Notes under the pieces: generated by a model | The model's database searches: none | What the model was told of the DNA's origin: nothing | What the model saw: only the letters and a program-made list of their open reading frames with translations | Made by a program: the position numbers and the translations under genes | Assembly: GCF_020184175.1 (NCBI RefSeq) | Contig: NC_065531.1 | Span: forward strand, 11,925,213-11,989,212 | Length of the DNA stretch: 64,000 nucleotides | DNA from: Aphis gossypii | Lineage: Eukaryota; Arthropoda; Insecta; Hemiptera; Aphididae | Reading direction: 5' to 3' | Shown here: positions 61,911 to 64,000 of the stretch, in pieces | Numbering within the stretch: the stretch's first letter is position 1 | Layout of the letters: every line of letters starts with the position of its first letter

Positions 61911-62117
61911 CTATCTCTGCGACGTTCCATTAAACCCGAAAGACGAGTATTTTTCTTTATTATTTTCCTCTATTTTTTTTCTGCTCTTAAAACTGGGAAA
62001 TTGGCTGCCGCACAAATCACATTCGCGCACGTTTCCGTCGCTCGTAAATTTCAGTGCCATCAAATTTACTGTTCTGGCCCAAGTTAGGTCGAAGGCGCCC
62101 CGGCGACGATACCGAAG
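61911..62117 (-). other. Unresolved minus-strand open frame with a C-x-x-C pair
   Basis: The open frame reads LTWARTVNLMALKFTSDGNV then RECDLCGSQFPSFKSRKK. It sits in CpG-containing, more balanced sequence and has one C-x-x-C but no matching His or Cys pair, so a zinc finger is not established. The plus strand is also open across the same interval, extending to about 62307, which suggests composition rather than coding. I do not recognise either peptide. Confidence 0.2.
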
Positions 62118-62309
62118 TAGGCCGCGATGGCCCTGCCGCACCGTAATGCAACATTACACGCTCGGTGTACATGATATCGATTCACTGCTCCGAAACAACT
62201 GTTCGGGACGACCTTCTTTAATGTATATTTGCACGAAATGGCAACGAGGTCAGTTTAGTATGTGTATGAGGTGGATACAGGTCTGCTGTGTAAAAATACG
62301 ATTTTCTTA

Positions 62310-64000
62310 AATCACATCACTGAGCGAGAACAAAATATACCAATAACTTTCTATCGTTAACACTAGTTTCGTGTCTAAAATGACTAAAATTTCGAATTGT
62401 ATCGATATCAGTACATGATTTAACAGGACTGCCTGTTATGCAATATACATTATTGAATTGTGTGTAAAAAACAATTATACACATTGTTTAACACAGCATC
62501 GAATTCCGTACTTTACTATTAATAGCTATTTGTGACGTAATGCACACAATTTTAAGTCCTGGACAATCGCTTGTTTTAATGAAGGCGGGAAGTGACTTTT
62601 TTTTTTATCGTAAACGTCATGTGGTTCAATAATCAGTTATCACATGAGTTATAATATAATATTGTTTATTATATTACTGCTCAAGTGGTATTTATTCGGA
62701 TTGTCCCTTTGTCTAGTGTCGTGACATTGTTAGTTTGTGACCATGATTCGCAATACGATTCGAAACGTTATCTTTCAAATGTGTACTTCTCAGTTCTCTT
62801 TGCATGTATTATAATAACACATTTATATTTAAAGATGCTTTCAAAAAACAAATATACTTTTTTATCAAACAACGTTTAAAGGAATAAAAATTGTTTGACC
62901 TTTTTCAAATACACAACTTTGAAAAAAAAAGGTACGTTTCAAACGATATTTATTGAAAACAAAAATGATTTTATACTCATTTTTGTTTTGTATTTTGAAC
63001 ATATTGTATGAACACGTGTTCGTGTTTAGATAAGTAACAGGTACGTTTTTTTTTCATAAATAGCTCATAGCTCACTAAGTTTGTCATATAATAATATGTG
63101 TTATAATATCGAACATTATATGCCAATTGCTTAAAAAACGGTTAGCGTTTTTTATTTAGAAATAAAATATATCAAATAATTTTAATAAATTATACATAGT
63201 GACACTGACAAATTCCATAATTATTTTTATATTTTGAAACTTTCTACGACATTTGACGTTTGTTCTGATGTACCATTATTATAGTGTATTATGAATACAC
63301 ACATGACACAAAACTATTTATACATTTTTCATAATTTGATTACATTATAATTTATTTTTCAAGGTCAAACATCCATTATCTGAAACACTTATTTTATGTG
63401 TTTTAATAGAGAAATATATTTTCTCAGTTCTAGCAATCATTTTCAGCATATGCAGTTGTTAGTTTTCAATACATACTTTTCACAGTTTTTAAACTCACTA
63501 TAGGTAATGAATTGAAAAACGCATGTTGGTTGCAAACTAATGATTACAGAATAGGTTTGATAAAATAAATATAACAGAAAATTTAAAAAAGAGTAGTTAT
63601 TCTATAATTTCCAGTTCTAATACTATTGTACTACACAGTAAAAATCTTAAACATCTTCTTACGATAAATAAACGGTTACAAACACTACACACACATACAC
63701 ACACACAGAATTCCTTATGCTTTATATAAAACATAATTTATATTATATTCATAATAATATATGGTTATCACTTATCATTATTATATTCTCGTAAAATGTA
63801 TTTTTGCATCGATATTGTAATTATTACAGTTAGTCAATCGTACAAATACAAAATACTGTATGCCATACTTAAAAAATGTAAGTTTAAAAAAGTTGTATCT
63901 ATTACCTATTTACAGTCTATATATTACATTGAGTGGATGCAGTAATAATAGTATCTCTGGCTACTTAAGGACATCGTCGAATGTATTGTTTAAATCTTGA
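62310..64000. other. AT-rich right flank
   Basis: No protein-like frame was recognised. A (CA)n tract lies at 63686-63708. The section probably continues as intergenic or intronic DNA past the window. Confidence 0.4.

Noticed and set aside
1..64000. tRNA, rRNA, known microRNA or CRISPR array
   Set aside because: I looked for tRNA T-arm words, common conserved insect microRNA seeds and regular spacer repeats and saw none convincing. Covariance-model searches would be needed for a firm negative.

Overview
The window looks like nuclear DNA of a sap-sucking insect, most probably an aphid. The evidence is strong AT richness, short exons separated by AT-rich introns, a pickpocket-type sodium channel gene, decayed Tc1/mariner and hAT transposons, and small foldback elements of the kind common in aphid genomes. 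The species assignment is inference; no aphid-specific marker was checked.

Layout. Positions 1-3300 are AT-rich intergenic sequence. Positions 3301-13570 hold the one protein-coding gene I can assemble with confidence: a plus-strand DEG/ENaC (pickpocket-like) channel. It has a TATA box and initiator, ten exons whose reading phases join without a break into 476 codons plus a stop (3405-13530), and a poly(A) signal at 13565. Intron 1 carries a hAT-like MITE, and intron 8 carries a decayed Tc1/mariner element with terminal inverted repeats.

Positions 13.6-32.5 kb are gene-poor. They contain a degenerate tandem duplication (15.9-16.6 kb), a hAT-type transposase remnant (17.3-17.95 kb, plus strand) and a mariner transposase remnant (20.47-20.70 kb, minus strand).

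Positions 32.5-64 kb are different in kind. AT-rich DNA is broken by compact GC/CpG-rich blocks (32.6-34.1, 43.5-44.3, 46.2-46.6, 54.4-55.1, 58.4-59.3 kb) carrying GA, CA, GC and GTCC microsatellites. Several blocks are followed by plausible splice donors. I read these as candidate promoter/5'-UTR blocks of one or more genes whose coding part is mostly outside the window. The best possible coding start is a 28-codon exon at 45224-45307. The long ORFs inside the GC blocks are overlapping low-complexity frames and are not called genes. Two copies of one long-armed foldback MITE lie at 46.96-47.45 and 56.02-56.46 kb.

I did not find tRNA or rRNA genes, CRISPR arrays, or a convincing new multi-gene system. 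The most notable items are the unusual residues in the channel gene, the serial CpG blocks, the paired MITEs and a perfect 14-bp hairpin at 41259-41299.
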